DNA from: Asterias rubens | Taxonomy: Eukaryota > Echinodermata > Asteroidea > Forcipulatida > Asteriidae | Assembly: GCF_902459465.1 (NCBI RefSeq) | Contig: NC_047065.1 | Coordinates: 20,845,828 to 20,909,827, forward strand | DNA: 64,000 nt | Direction: 5' to 3' | In this document: positions 11,878 to 23,100 of the stretch, one piece after another | Layout: each line of letters starts with the position of its first letter | Position numbering within the stretch: position 1 is the stretch's first letter | Notes under the pieces: model-generated | What the model was told of the DNA's origin: nothing | Databases searched by the model: none | Seen by the model: the letters and a program-made list of their open reading frames with translations, nothing else | Made by a program: the position numbers and the translations under genes

Positions 11878-12241
11878 CTATGTGAGTGTCGACTTTATCA
11901 ACTCATTGTTTACACAAGAAAGACGTAGGAAAGTTACATATTATTTCATAATCGTTAATTATAGTTATTTGGAACCAAGCAGATGTTTGATAAAAGGTTA
12001 CGGACTTTCCCTTAGTGACCTTTATCAGCGTTTTATTGTAAACCTTTGCCCAGTTGACAAGTATTATCATGTCTAGAAGATCGTCATCAGCTGTTTACAT
12101 AATTTGAACAACGATTATTTTAAAAGTTTACGAATATGGGAGTGTTTACGCGAAAAGAGAGAATGGAGTGGAATAGTTTACAGTGTAGCTCGGTATATTG
12201 TACACATTATTGACTGGCAATTCGGTAACTAGTTTACATCC

Positions 12242-12648
12242 ATTCCCCCGAGCGACTTTGAGTGACCAGAAATAGGCCCTTTTTCTGGTCACTCACAGGG
12301 CCGAGGGGAAATAAACGTACACAAGTTGTGGTTTATAACACACCTCGGGTCTGTGAAATAAGAACAGAAATCTTGCAAAGAAAGGACAGTTTTGTAGTTG
12401 CTGTTAACGGTTCAAGTCAAGAGAGGGCGCTGTAACCAGGCATTGATTTCAAAGACTACCCGGCGGCAGTATTCCCGCAAAACACGTGCTTAGCCACTGG
12501 TGCGTTCGTTTAGCTTCCCTTGGTCGACCCCGGTGTGTGGCGTTTTCTTTTTCCAGGACGAACGTGTGCAGATAATTACCCACGTTCGTCCTGGGAAAAA
12601 AAACGTCACACTCCGGGGTCGACCCAGAGAAGATACACGAACACACCC
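12242..12648. mobile_element. Hairpin and MITE family E, copy 1
   Basis: A hairpin at 12242-12312 (gagtgaccagaaa / tttctggtcactc) is followed at 12499-12648 by an almost self-complementary element: GGTGCGTTCGTTTAGCTTCC at one end, an inner pair around CCAGGACGAACGTG, and a reversed end. Copies recur at 16902-17061 and 21957-22107. Confidence 0.75.
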
Positions 12649-14428
12649 TTAGTTAATCCCACGTGACCGTGTTTCAGCCAACAAGAATACAGAACAAGCA
12701 AGAGGTGTATTATAAAACAAACTAATGAAATTACTCTTATCCCTTTTCTCCTTTTTCTTCTTCTTTTGTTTCCCTTCCTTTTTCGGACTAATAATACTAA
12801 ACCACGATGGCTGCAGGAAAAGTGTTAGTATAACACTACGAAAAACACCAACCCCTACCCAAAATCTGAATAAACTTTCCAAATAGATTACAAGTATACT
12901 GTTGATATTGTAATCTTTCTTTGAGTAAACAGAGCAAAAAAAAACATACCATCCTCTTGAAACTCACTGGTGACACGGTATCATGTTTGTTGTTTCTTCT
13001 CCGGGTTGATAAGATAATTGTTGAAGTCTGTTTTCTGCTAGTAGTTTCCCACAACAAAAGTTCGACCAGTTCAATAGAAAGAGCCGTTTACAGTTGTTCA
13101 GATCCAGAGTTCACTTCGAAATTGCAATAACCTTTGCTGTTATGTGGGCAGTAGAATCCGGTCGAGATTAATTAGGCAATAGGTCTTCTCAAAAAAATAT
13201 ATCCTTGGAAAACATTTGTTTTCTTCTTTTTCTTATATGCAAGTTCACCCAAATCAAGGCTTAAAGCCACTCTAGGTAAAAGGGCTACAAGGAAGAAACG
13301 TAGAAATGCAGAAACTCAGTGGAGCTGAAGGTAAGAATTAATATTCCTCTTTAAAGATGGCAGATCATAGGATGAAGGGAAACATGGACCAGGCAAGGAG
13401 TTCCAAAAGTGATGCAGTACGAGGGAAAAAGCTTCTGGAGTAGCTCTTTGTTCTACATCTAGTCACAGCCACATTGTAAGGATGAGAACAAGCAGTAAGC
13501 CTGGTCTCACGCTCAAACACCCTGACAGGAGGTTGCTGTAGCCGAAGTTTCCTAATACATTAAGTGTCGGTAACTGAATTTGTCTTTCCCTACTCTCTCT
13601 CAATGTAAAAGAGTGAACATTTCAATATCTTGCCCGAGAGGTGTTAGTTTGGCTCTGTTGGCAGTGAAAGTCAATGTGTCACTCATTTTGAGTAAAAGAG
13701 GAACACTCTAAATCGAGTTGAAAATACTAGTCTTTCACTCTAAAAAAGAGTTGTCCGTCGCCAAGTGGCTCTTTGCAAGAGTGGTTTTGCGGTTAAACAA
13801 ATGGACATCCACTCTTTTAGGATTTGGGTACTTTTGTAACATAAAACACAATGTCCACAGACTGAGGTAGGCCTACTGTAGTTTTTGAGAAAATAATAAG
13901 TAAAAAAATGTCATGAAAATACGTTTTTACATGCTAAAATAATTTTCGTTTGTTTTCATGACATTGTTTTACTAATTTCTCAAAAACTGCAGCACCTCAG
14001 CAAGTAATATTTTCTGGGACGCTTTCTACCATCGTTACTTTCAAACTGTGTAAGTTACTATAGATCTATGGACTTTGTGTTTTGTGTTAGGACAAAGTAC
14101 ATCGCTTTGGAATGGGGGAAAGAGGGGGGTGGGGTTGGGGGGGGGGGGTTCTGGGCGGGTTGGGAGTCCCGACTGAATTTCTCGTTCCCCTACGTCATCT
14201 ATATAGTGCTACACCGTAATCATGGTAGCAATAGTTTCACCTGCAAAAATCCTCCCCTTCCCTCAAAATGACACAATCATGTATGTAAACGTCTGCATTC
14301 TCTATAGTGATGTTTTTTATATTTATTATTACACGGCCTACCGGTGGCAATTGTTCTACACACAGAATAACATTAGATATTGTCGTCTAGCCTGTTTCAC
14401 TCCACTGCGGGAGGAAAGCCTCTTCACC
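12649..14428. other. Intergenic stretch without a recognisable gene
   Basis: Mostly low-complexity and repeat-like sequence. A hairpin at about 13866-13998 pairs gtagtttttgagaaa and gtcatgaaaa with ttttcatgac and tttctcaaaaactgc. A G-rich run lies at 14114-14150. No ORF has recognisable protein character. Confidence 0.4.
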
Positions 14429-14577
14429 AATGGGAGACTTTCAGGACGCTTGGTGGCAGCAGACTTACCAGGTAAAATCCATTGTTCTCGGTATTGTGCG
14501 CAAGCTCAGAACTACTTAAACAATGGAAATTTACCTGGTAAGTCTGCTGCCACCTAGCGCCTCAAAGTCTCCCATTA
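14429..14577. mobile_element. MITE family G, copy 1
   Basis: A hairpin with outer ends atgggagact / agtctcccat and strong arms ggtggcagcagacttacc / ggtaagtctgctgccacc. Related copies lie at about 37027-37112 and 40386-40508. Confidence 0.75.
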
Positions 14578-14892
14578 TCCATCTCACTCTATCTTAAGCT
14601 GTCTGTTCTACCCAAGTCTGTTCTATCCGAGCAATGCCCCTCTGTACTTAGTTCATCCCTCCATCTTCTATTTTGTCGCCCCCTTTTTCTTCCATGTTCG
14701 TGGAGTCCGGTTGGTTCTTTTGCATGCCCACCTGTTGTCATGTCTCCTTGCAAGGTGGCACGACCATCTCCACTTCTTTGATTAAATAACAGAACATATA
14801 ACATAAAATAACTATTGAAATTTATAAGGGCCTACTCCATCAAGAAACGCACTTAAAAGCAATTAACATCGAAAAAGGTGAGTCTTTAGAAC

Positions 14893-15232
14893 TTAAAGCC
14901 ATTATACACTTTCGGAACAGAAACAAAATTTCAGAGATTTACAAATAACTTACAGGGTTTACAGAAGATAATGGTAAAAGACCTCTGTTGAAATATTATT
15001 CCATGAAATGCTTTACTTTTTGAGAAAACTTTAAAACAAATATAAATTCTCGAGAATTACGGATTTAAAGTAAACACATGCCATGACATAGCGAAACGTG
15101 CGGACACAAGGCTGGGTTTTCCCGTTATTTTCTCCCGACTCCGATGACTGATTGAGCCTTAATTTTCACAGGTTTGTACGAAGTGTGGACCTTTGGACAA
15201 TACTGTTTACCGAAAGTGTCCAATGGCTTTAA
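14893..15232. mobile_element. MITE family B, copy 1
   Basis: Bounded by TTAA: starts TTAAAGCCATTATACACTTT and ends AAAGTGTCCAATGGCTTTAA, with an interior (ccatgacatagcgaaacgtg; cccgttattttctcccgac) shared in reverse with the copy at 27568-27934. Confidence 0.8.
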
Positions 15233-16017
15233 CGAGCAGACACAGTAACAGATTCCCTATGGTCGTAGGGGGATTGTTCCATGTCCATTTTCGTCCTAAC
15301 TTTTATTTTATGTCTGGGTACTTGTTTAGTGTGGACTTGAAATATATTTGCTTATTCTGGGGATTAGTTTTTTGTTTTCTTTTTAAATTTATGTTAACTT
15401 ACTGATTCATCAATATTGGTGTCAAACAACTTCCTATAATCCCCTGTCACTTCGGTTTACTTATTTCTTTGATGTATCATAAAATCATACAGTTACTAAA
15501 TTTATACCACCGGTTTATATTAACCACTCATAAATGCCTGGACAGGTTCGCTGTTTCTATTGGCTATTCCTACGGCTGATAATGACCAGCTGGAGCTGTT
15601 TATGACCGGTTAATTTCCGATACGTTTGTGCGGGTTGCGTATTTTTTTTTCCAGGACGAACGTTGGCAATTTACATAAATTGGCGTAGTTAACATTTTCC
15701 CTTGCACATGCGTACTTCGACGTAATAGTTGTGGAAATACACTCACGCATTATTCCGCCCATACATAACATACACGTACATATACATTACATGTACGTGT
15801 ATTTAGTACCATGTACAACTTGTACTCTTCCTTTTGTACAAAAATGCGTCGCGCTTGCTGCCACTGTCTTGATTGCCCGCGATAAAATATGTTGGGATAG
15901 GGTTGGGATAGGGTTGGGAAGGGGGGAGGGCAATTAAGATAATAGACTGACGGTCATAATGAAAGAAGTGGTCCTAAATGTTTTAGGTGAAATTTGTACA
16001 CTGCATTACAACCAGCA
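15233..16017. other. Intergenic stretch, no gene seen
   Basis: Contains a family E fragment near 15640-15680 (ccaggacgaacgt), a self-complementary TACATGTACGTG-rich patch at about 15765-15810 and a short tandem run of gggataggttg at 15890-15920. Nothing coding is recognised. Confidence 0.35.
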
Positions 16018-16189
16018 GCTTCAAGGAACTGGACACTTTATATTATGCATCTGAATGCACACAAAATAATGCAACAAAAAGAGTGTTTTTTTCACAGGTT
16101 TGTTATTTTATGCATGTTAGGATACACCATACACCAAGTGAGAATAATGGTCGTCGACATTTACCAAATGTGTCCCGTGCCTTTAATGA
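16018..16189. mobile_element. MITE family A, internally deleted copy
   Basis: Has both ends (ggaactggacacttta and tttaccaaatgtgtcc) and the cacaggtttgttatttta motif but lacks the middle of the element. Confidence 0.5.
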
Positions 16190-16534
16190 GTTTTAAATAA
16201 TTGCTTTGTTTGTTATACCATGGATAGTTAGACTGGTTCATCACAACCTGTACACCATTGTGAAGCGATAGCAGGGGTAAAGCAGGTTGTGTGGTCCCCA
16301 TCTATCATGCCACAACTAGTTCATTCCACATATATACCACCACGGGCACAATGTCCCTTGTAGTCATCGTCATTCGTGTATGCACGAGAGTATTTTTCGG
16401 GTAAACACGCCAATTTTATGTTTTTTGCCCACGTTCGTCATGGGGAAAAAATACACGTGCGGCGTTTCGATCGCAGACGTGATCGATCTCCCCGCGCCCA
16501 TGGATACGGAGGGATGCATAACGCGCTCAAATTA

Positions 16535-16810
16535 ATATATCCGACGTCGGAAAACAGATATATCCGACGTCGGAAAACAGATATATCCGACGTCGGAAAA
16601 CAGATATATCCGACGTCGGAAAACAGATATATCCGACGTCGGAAAACAGATATATCCGACGTCGGAAAACAGATATATCCGACGTCGGAGAACAGATACA
16701 TCCGACGTCGGAGAACAGATATATCCGACGTCGGAGAACAGATATATCCGACGTCGGAAAACAGATATATCCGACGTCGGAAAACAGATATATCCGACGT
16801 CGGAAAACAG
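16535..16810. repeat. Minisatellite: 12 units of 23 bp around a CCGACGTCGG palindrome
   Basis: The unit is atatatccgacgtcggaaaacag, with a few A-to-G or T-to-C variants in the middle units. The span is exactly 276 bp, 12 x 23. Each unit carries the 10 bp palindrome CCGACGTCGG. Because 23 is not a multiple of three, translation cycles every 69 bp through three readings, and the unit lacks stops, so long spurious ORFs appear on both strands. I regard none as a gene. Confidence 0.95.
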
Positions 16811-16901
16811 ATAAACATTTTTTACAGGGTTTCCTACTTGTACGCCTTTTAACCGAAATGGCATTCATGAATGGGAGTAAAAGGGTAGCGACGATTCTAT
16901 T

Positions 16902-17061
16902 GGGTGCGTTCGTTTAGCTTCCCTGGGTTGACCCCGGTGGCCGGTGTGTGGCGGTTTTTTTTTTCTAGGACGAACGTGGGTAATTATCTGCACACGTTCG
17001 TCCTGAAAAAAGAAAACGACGCACACCGGGGTCGACCCAGTGAAGCTAAACGAACGCACCC
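16902..17061. mobile_element. MITE family E, copy 2
   Basis: Near-perfect hairpin: GGGTGCGTTCGTTTAGCTTC at the left, the CCAGGACGAACGTG-type pair in the centre and a reversed end GAAGCTAAACGAACGCACCC. Confidence 0.85.
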
Positions 17062-17093
17062 ATCAAAAAGGGTTTTTCAAATGACTTGTATTT

Positions 17094-17302
17094 TTACACA
17101 TTGTATGTGCGACTTTGAAACCCAGTTTTGTTAATAATAGTCAACGGAACTTTATCATTTTTAACCGTAAACAACTTATTTATCTGAACTTGTCCGGTGT
17201 TGATGTATCGATAAGGAGAACCATCTTCTTCTAGCAATTTCTGCATTAGCAGATGTTTCAACTCACACGCAGGGTCTTTGAACTGTTCCACAGTTTGTCG
17301 AC
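17094..17302 (-). pseudogene. Orphan exon-like ORF, intact copy of a duplicated relic
   Basis: After a ttttctag acceptor at about 17303 the minus strand is open for about 67 codons (RQTVEQFKDPACELKHLL, then MQKLLEEDGSPYRYINTGQ, then VQINKLFTVKNDKVPLTI) before a stop near 17094. I do not recognise the family. A degenerate copy lies at 44149-44330 at the same relative place beside gene 3, antisense to the subtilase in both cases. Two states are possible: a true exon of an unseen neighbour, or a dead fragment copied with the duplicated block. No partner exon is visible nearby. Confidence 0.4.
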
Positions 17303-17653
17303 CTAGAAAATAAGTGAGAGCCAGTCTTGAACACAAGATTCTAAACTCTAGAAAGAGGGATGTAACACTTTTTTTGATCCTTCAGAATTTTACTGTAATG
17401 TAAATACTATTGCGCTCAAAATGTGGCATTATGTGTCTCCAAACGTTTGGTTTCACACCGATGGACCATTGTCACAGTAAGTCCATCTTGAATTTCTCCC
17501 ATTGATATCAATGTTACCAAACACAGGCTGAAGGGACAAAATAGTCTGGTTCCTAATTTCAAAATTAGTATCATTATTGTTGTTCGGTTCGAGGAACATG
17601 ACCAAGATGGAGGCAGCATAATAAAGGTCTGTCGGTCGAGATGTTGCTAGTAT

Positions 17654-17787
17654 TAGGCCGTGTCCGAAACGGCGACTTCGGCTACAGCTACGGCTAGATC
17701 GCGCGCGTCTGCCTTTTCTTTAACACTGGTAGACGCGCTGATCTAGACGTAGCTGTAGCCGAAGTCGTCGTTTCGGACACGGCCTTA
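17654..17787. mobile_element. Perfect-hairpin element
   Basis: Outer arms taggccgtgtccgaaac and gtttcggacacggcctta, inner arms cttcggctacagctacg and cgtagctgtagccgaag, around a loop of about 40 bp. Confidence 0.8.
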
Positions 17788-18128
17788 TATGCGTTCTATG
17801 TTTTAACCAAAATTAGCGAGTCAATGGTAATTGTTTTGAAATTTGAAATAGTTTTATGGTATGATCTCCGGTAATGCCATCTCATAACTGTTTGGATGTT
17901 GTTGTGGTAGGAGACAACATGGTCTCTGTCTTTTGAAAAAAGATGATTAAAACGGTAATTTTCTCTGATGTTTGCAAAAATCCTCACAGGGGTTTAGAAG
18001 GGGAATGGATGAGGATATGTTAGGATATAACTGTGCACATACCAAGTTTTGTTTTTAGCTGATGGCCGATCGGTGTAGTTCTTTGGGCTCTGCTCTGAAG
18101 GTGGGTTCGGTTCCCGGTCATGACACCA

Positions 18129-18369
18129 GGGCCCAATTTCATAGAGCTGCTAAGCACTAAAATTTGCTTAGCATGACATTTATTCCTAGATAAAAACAGG
18201 ATTACCAACCAAATTTTCATGGTTGCATACTGCTTATTACGTATTCAGCTGCTGTTTGCTTAAATCCTGAAAATCCCATGGAAATTTGGTTGGTAATCCT
18301 GTTTTTATCAAGGAGGAAATTTCATGCTAAGCAAATTTTTCTGCTTAGCAGCTCTATGAAATTGGGCCC
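18129..18369. mobile_element. MITE family H, copy 1
   Basis: Ends GGGCCCAATTTCATAGAGCT and AGCTCTATGAAATTGGGCCC, with a second inverted pair aaaacaggattaccaacc / ggttggtaatcctgttttt. Other copies: 22466-22699 and 23488-23724, with diverged relatives at 27043-27405 and 35232-35622. Confidence 0.85.
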
Positions 18370-18825
18370 AGTGCCCTTGAGTAAAGGTAACCATAATCGC
18401 TCTGGAAATTGTTTGGTCGATAGTGCATTCTGCTCTACCGTACCAGCCAGGCTCTAGCGTGGTTGATACCCATGCCAGCCATGCATCCCGACAGACTGTG
18501 AACCCTGTTTCAGCTCGATTTGGAGACATTTGGTGTTGATAGTTTTTGTATATATATGGGATAGTTTCGATGTTTTTAAAACTATTTACATAAATTACAC
18601 ACATACCATGTTTTTAAACTGTCGTAGATTCTATTTTAACAAAATCGTCACGACAAATGCTTTACAAAATAAATGTTTAGCACAAACTGCAAACGAAAAC
18701 TAAGTCAGAATGGCCTCTTAGCTAAAAACGGTACATCCAATGTGCTTTCTCAATAAGTTTGTTCTTATACCTTCCTCATAGTAAACAGCTTTGAAAACAG
18801 TGTAAAATCAACATTACAAATATAA

Positions 18826-18975
18826 CACGTTTTCCAAACGTAGGACTGCACGCCGAAGTAACCAATGACAGTTGTGTGTAGGAGTGGTCAAATTGCAAAA
18901 GGCTAAAATAGATAACACGTAATGTCCAGATGCCTGCAAACAATCTGATAATGGTCAGCGCGTGGGATCCTCTAT
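18826..18975 (+). promoter_or_regulatory. Conserved upstream block of subtilase gene 2
   Basis: About 150 bp (with CCAAT at 18862-18866 and motifs gtaatgtccagatgc and ctgataatggtcagcg) matches, inverted, the block at 43552-43680 upstream of gene 3. The distance to the TATA box is similar in both. It is a candidate proximal enhancer, or simply sequence preserved since the duplication. Confidence 0.55.
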
Positions 18976-19076
18976 TTATTTTGCTGAATTATTTTTGTTA
19001 GATTAGGTAAATATATAATCAGATGACTTTGAACTTCAGTAATAAACACCTAGGTGATTAAAGTGACACTCAATAG

Positions 19077-19134
19077 TATAAATAGGCCCACTAAACCAGC
19101 AATCATTCACTTCACAGCATCGTCTTCCTGACTG
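19077..19134 (+). promoter_or_regulatory. TATA promoter and non-coding first exon of gene 2
   Basis: TATAAATA lies at 19077-19084. Transcription probably starts near 19105-19110 in a tcattcac context. The exon (AGCATCGTCTTCCTGACTG) ends at 19134 before GTAAGTTG. The same three parts with the same spacing occur in genes 1 and 3. Confidence 0.8.
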
Positions 19135-20115
19135 GTAAGTTGACTTCATTTGTTTCAGCAAAACGGTGGGTTTTATTCCTTCTGCGTTTTACCTTCAACG
19201 GTCGAATCGAGTGCTCGATTTTCACAAATAAAAGAGCTATGATTGATTGATTTGAATGAGCGAAACCATCTTAAAGCTTAAAGATACCTTTGGTTTTCCG
19301 AATCGTTTGGTTGTTTTTGAATCTATATTCCAAATAGATATACAATAATGATACTGACGTGGAAGAAGCATTTTTGGATTGTCATCAGCGGATTTGTTGT
19401 CCACTTCCAAATAATATATTATATACCTAGGTGTACTCACACAGCCCTGTGTTGCAGTCACCGTGTCACTGTATGAACACTCATTTGTTATACAAAACAC
19501 TGAGAGAAACTCATATTCCTCAATATTGCTTACAATGCCGACTCACACTATGGCGAATAGTGTGAGCCGGCCTTTATCTGTCGCGTCTGTTGGCATGTTG
19601 AACACTTTGTGGCGCTGAGAAGTTAGCTAAACAGCAACCACTATACTATCATTGTAATCATTTTTAAATTTAATTAGCGGTATGAATTGTGTCCTTTTAT
19701 TTCCCCTCAACTAGACTATAATTAAAGATGCACCGATACACTGTGTTCGATGCTGCGCAAAGACCATTCAATTGCTGTTGTGTGACTGGACCATACGCAA
19801 AATGGGCTTATTGACCATTTAGACCCTTTAACATAAAAGCTGTCTGACATTTCATGCGAGTGACATTTTGAAGGGAAGTTTATAGGCATGGTCAATGGTA
19901 TAACAATGTTTGCTCTGTCAGAAGTAACAGGTCGATCAGAAATAAAACGAACATCAAAATGATAGGCATCCCCAAATAGGAACCCGAACTGTGGCGCCCG
20001 CTGTAAACTTTCCTAAGATGAGTTTGATATCAAACACCAACAACTTGACTTTGCATTGTTTCTGTTGCCTTCAAAGAACATTTCTCGTAAATTGCGGACG
20101 TCATCGTAACCAACC

Positions 20116-23100
20116 ATGAAGCTGCTCTTGTTGTGTCTGTGTGTGGCCGCTGCCAATGCCGCCCTTGCTCCAATTTACATGGCCCAGCGACGTGGCATTC
20201 CAAACAGCTTCATCATCAAGGCTAAGGTAAGTCATAACAATAATCTATTTTTAAAGACAGGGTTTACTTTTGGTAATTGCCTTCTCTAGTGCTCTCTTAA
20301 CCAAGTAAGTTTTCATGGACATCATTATTTGTTAAGTTATAACCGTACTTCAAGACCTTTGTTTGTTAGATTCAATTTTATTTTGTTTCCCGTTCATTTC
20401 TCACAGGATGCATCCGTGTTGGACCAGGTGGAGAAAGACGTCTTGGCCGAGTTTCAGAGCATGCGAATACCGGCCCCGAAGGTGTCCAAGATTAGTGATC
20501 TGATTCCCGTTCTGAATCTACCAATCCCACCCCATCTCATCAATACCGTAAGTCATACTTATAACAGGTGGGGGTCTAGATGTTGGGATATTGCTTGCTT
20601 TTGGACTCAACTTTCATATGACACCAAAAAGTCCGCTGCTCACTTTTGTAAAGGGTTTGAAAATTAGGTAACTAGCCTTACAATAATTTTGTAAGTTTTG
20701 GAGCTTACCAAATTATCTCTTTTCGCTACCTATTCTTCACTGAGTAGTGCTCATCACCCACGGCTGAATTAGTTTTTTGAGACACACGGATTGGTGCTAT
20801 GGGTATAGTCCACAGGTTCTAATGGGGAATGTTGATTGATTGACACGGCAGTACATTGTTTCTTAGTGGCAAAGTAACATCATATTCATTTTGGTTTTTA
20901 CCCATAAACCGATGTGTGTCAGCACCGTATACCCAGTACTTACCCGAGTTCTGTGGGGGGAAAAATCACATGCATATTACTCGGTTGGGATTCGCACTCA
21001 CGACCTTTGTCATTCATAAAGCAGTATCATACCAACTAGACCACCGAGATTGCCCGGCGGCTACAGGCAGTTCGAATCCTATATTTTAGCAGCGGGTACT
21101 GCAAGAGATTTAAAGAGATTTAATATTATGTTAAATTTGCATCGGGGATAAACAAAAATATTCATTTTGTGTTTTACCCATGCACCTATGTGTGCAAGCT
21201 TTGTATGATCAGTACTTACCCGAGTTCTGTGAAAACTATTACTGACATAATTATAACTCGGGTGGGATTCGAACCAAGGACCTTTGCCAGTCTAGTGCAG
21301 TAACATACCAACTAGACCACCGAGACTGCCCGGCGGCTAAAGGCGGTTCGAATCCTATGTTTTAGCAGCGGGTAGGCCTACCGTAGTTACACAGTGTATG
21401 CTCGAGTGTGAAGTTATTTTCACATAGACCTACAGGTACTATTAGTCCGTTTGTCCCTTATTAACAGTATTCTTGCTTTGCTGGTCTTGATGTTTTTTTT
21501 GTTTTGCGTGTTCGTCTCGGTGATGCTGGTGTTATTTTGGTTACTTCATTATTTCTATTTCCCTAGATCCGCTCCATCGATGGCATCGAGTACATCGAGC
21601 AAGATTCCATGGGCGAGCTGTTCGGGCAACAATCCAACCCAACTTGGGGAATTGACAGAATCGACTCCAGAGACGGCATCGACTACATGTACAGCTACAA
21701 TGACAACGGTAACTTAATAGCGAGATGTTTTTGTTTAATTCAATACAATTTCCTGTGAGCGTTTGGTCCCTCTCTATGAAGCCCGGTTCATACTTCCTGC
21801 GAATGCGAATGCTAAGCGAATGTTGACGTCACAAGTTCGCAACGAATAATTCGCAGCAGTTGCCCTCTGCTCTACTCACTTGCGAAGATCGCAGGAAGGA
21901 TGTGACGTCAAATTCGCTTCGCATTCGTATTCGCATGAAGTATGAACCGGGCTTAAGGGTGCGTTCGTTTAGCTTCCCTGGGTCGACCTCGGTGTGTGGC
22001 GGTTTTCTTCTTCCAGGACAGACGTGTGCAGATAATTACCCACGTTCGTCCTGGAAAAAAAAAACACACACCGGGGTCGACCAAGGGAAGCTAAACGAAC
22101 GCACCCTAAGTTGAAGATCGGCAACCATTGTAAATTGTAGAAAGATAATCAGTTATTCGAACACGTAATTGGTGTGCCTAAACGTGATTTCGTACGTTCT
22201 TAAAATGATTCTGGAATGTATAAGGGAATAAATAAAACACAACCACTAAACCACAAAGATTACACTTAACAACTCACGTCTGTCGCTCGATCACCATTCA
22301 CTTAAATTCACTGAGAATTTCGACTTCATTCTTCAGACAGATTCAACCATAGAGAGTATCGGGTCCAATCAAAGAAATGATGTTTACCTTTACCATGTCG
22401 TCATCCCAATTTAAATAAAAGTGTGTGTTGGTTAAATGAGATACTTCGTCGCAGCAGACGTACTGGAGCCAAATTTCATAGAGCTGTCAAGCACACACAT
22501 TTTGCTTACCATGAAATTTTTTCCTGGATAAAAAAACACGATTTCCAACTAAATTTCCATTTGTTTCTAATTGCATGTTATTGGTATTCACTGAAAATCA
22601 CGTGGAATTTTGGTTAGTAGTCCTGTTTTTATCAACTTAATGCAAAAATGTCATGCTAAGCAAAGTCTTGTGCTTAGCAGTTCTATGAAAATGTGCTCAG
22701 GTAACTTACCAAGATGTTAACGTCATTCTGAGCATGCACACAACACCAGGAACAACGAACTACCTGGAAAGTTTTCTGTCAGTCAGCATCCCAAACGTCT
22801 CCCCCCAGACAAATATTTAGAATAATGTGGAATAAGGGGGACAGGTTAAAGCCCATACAAAATGGTACAAAAACTGTCACTATTTTAAACACTGTATATT
22901 TATTAGTAGAAATAACAAAAATTTAGTAAATGTCATAATATAATAGATGTTAAATTTGCATCGGGGATAAATGTAAAAAAAAAAAAAAAAATGTCGTAAT
23001 GTTTATGTTTCCGAAAACAAATTATGAAAAAGTGCTCTGGGTCTGCCTGCGGGCAGCAAAGACTCAAACAAAAGCCGCCGGGTATTTCATTCTTTCAAAG

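Noticed and set aside
16376-16868. Several long overlapping ORFs on both strands
   Set aside because: They are produced by the stop-free 23 bp minisatellite unit read in all phases.
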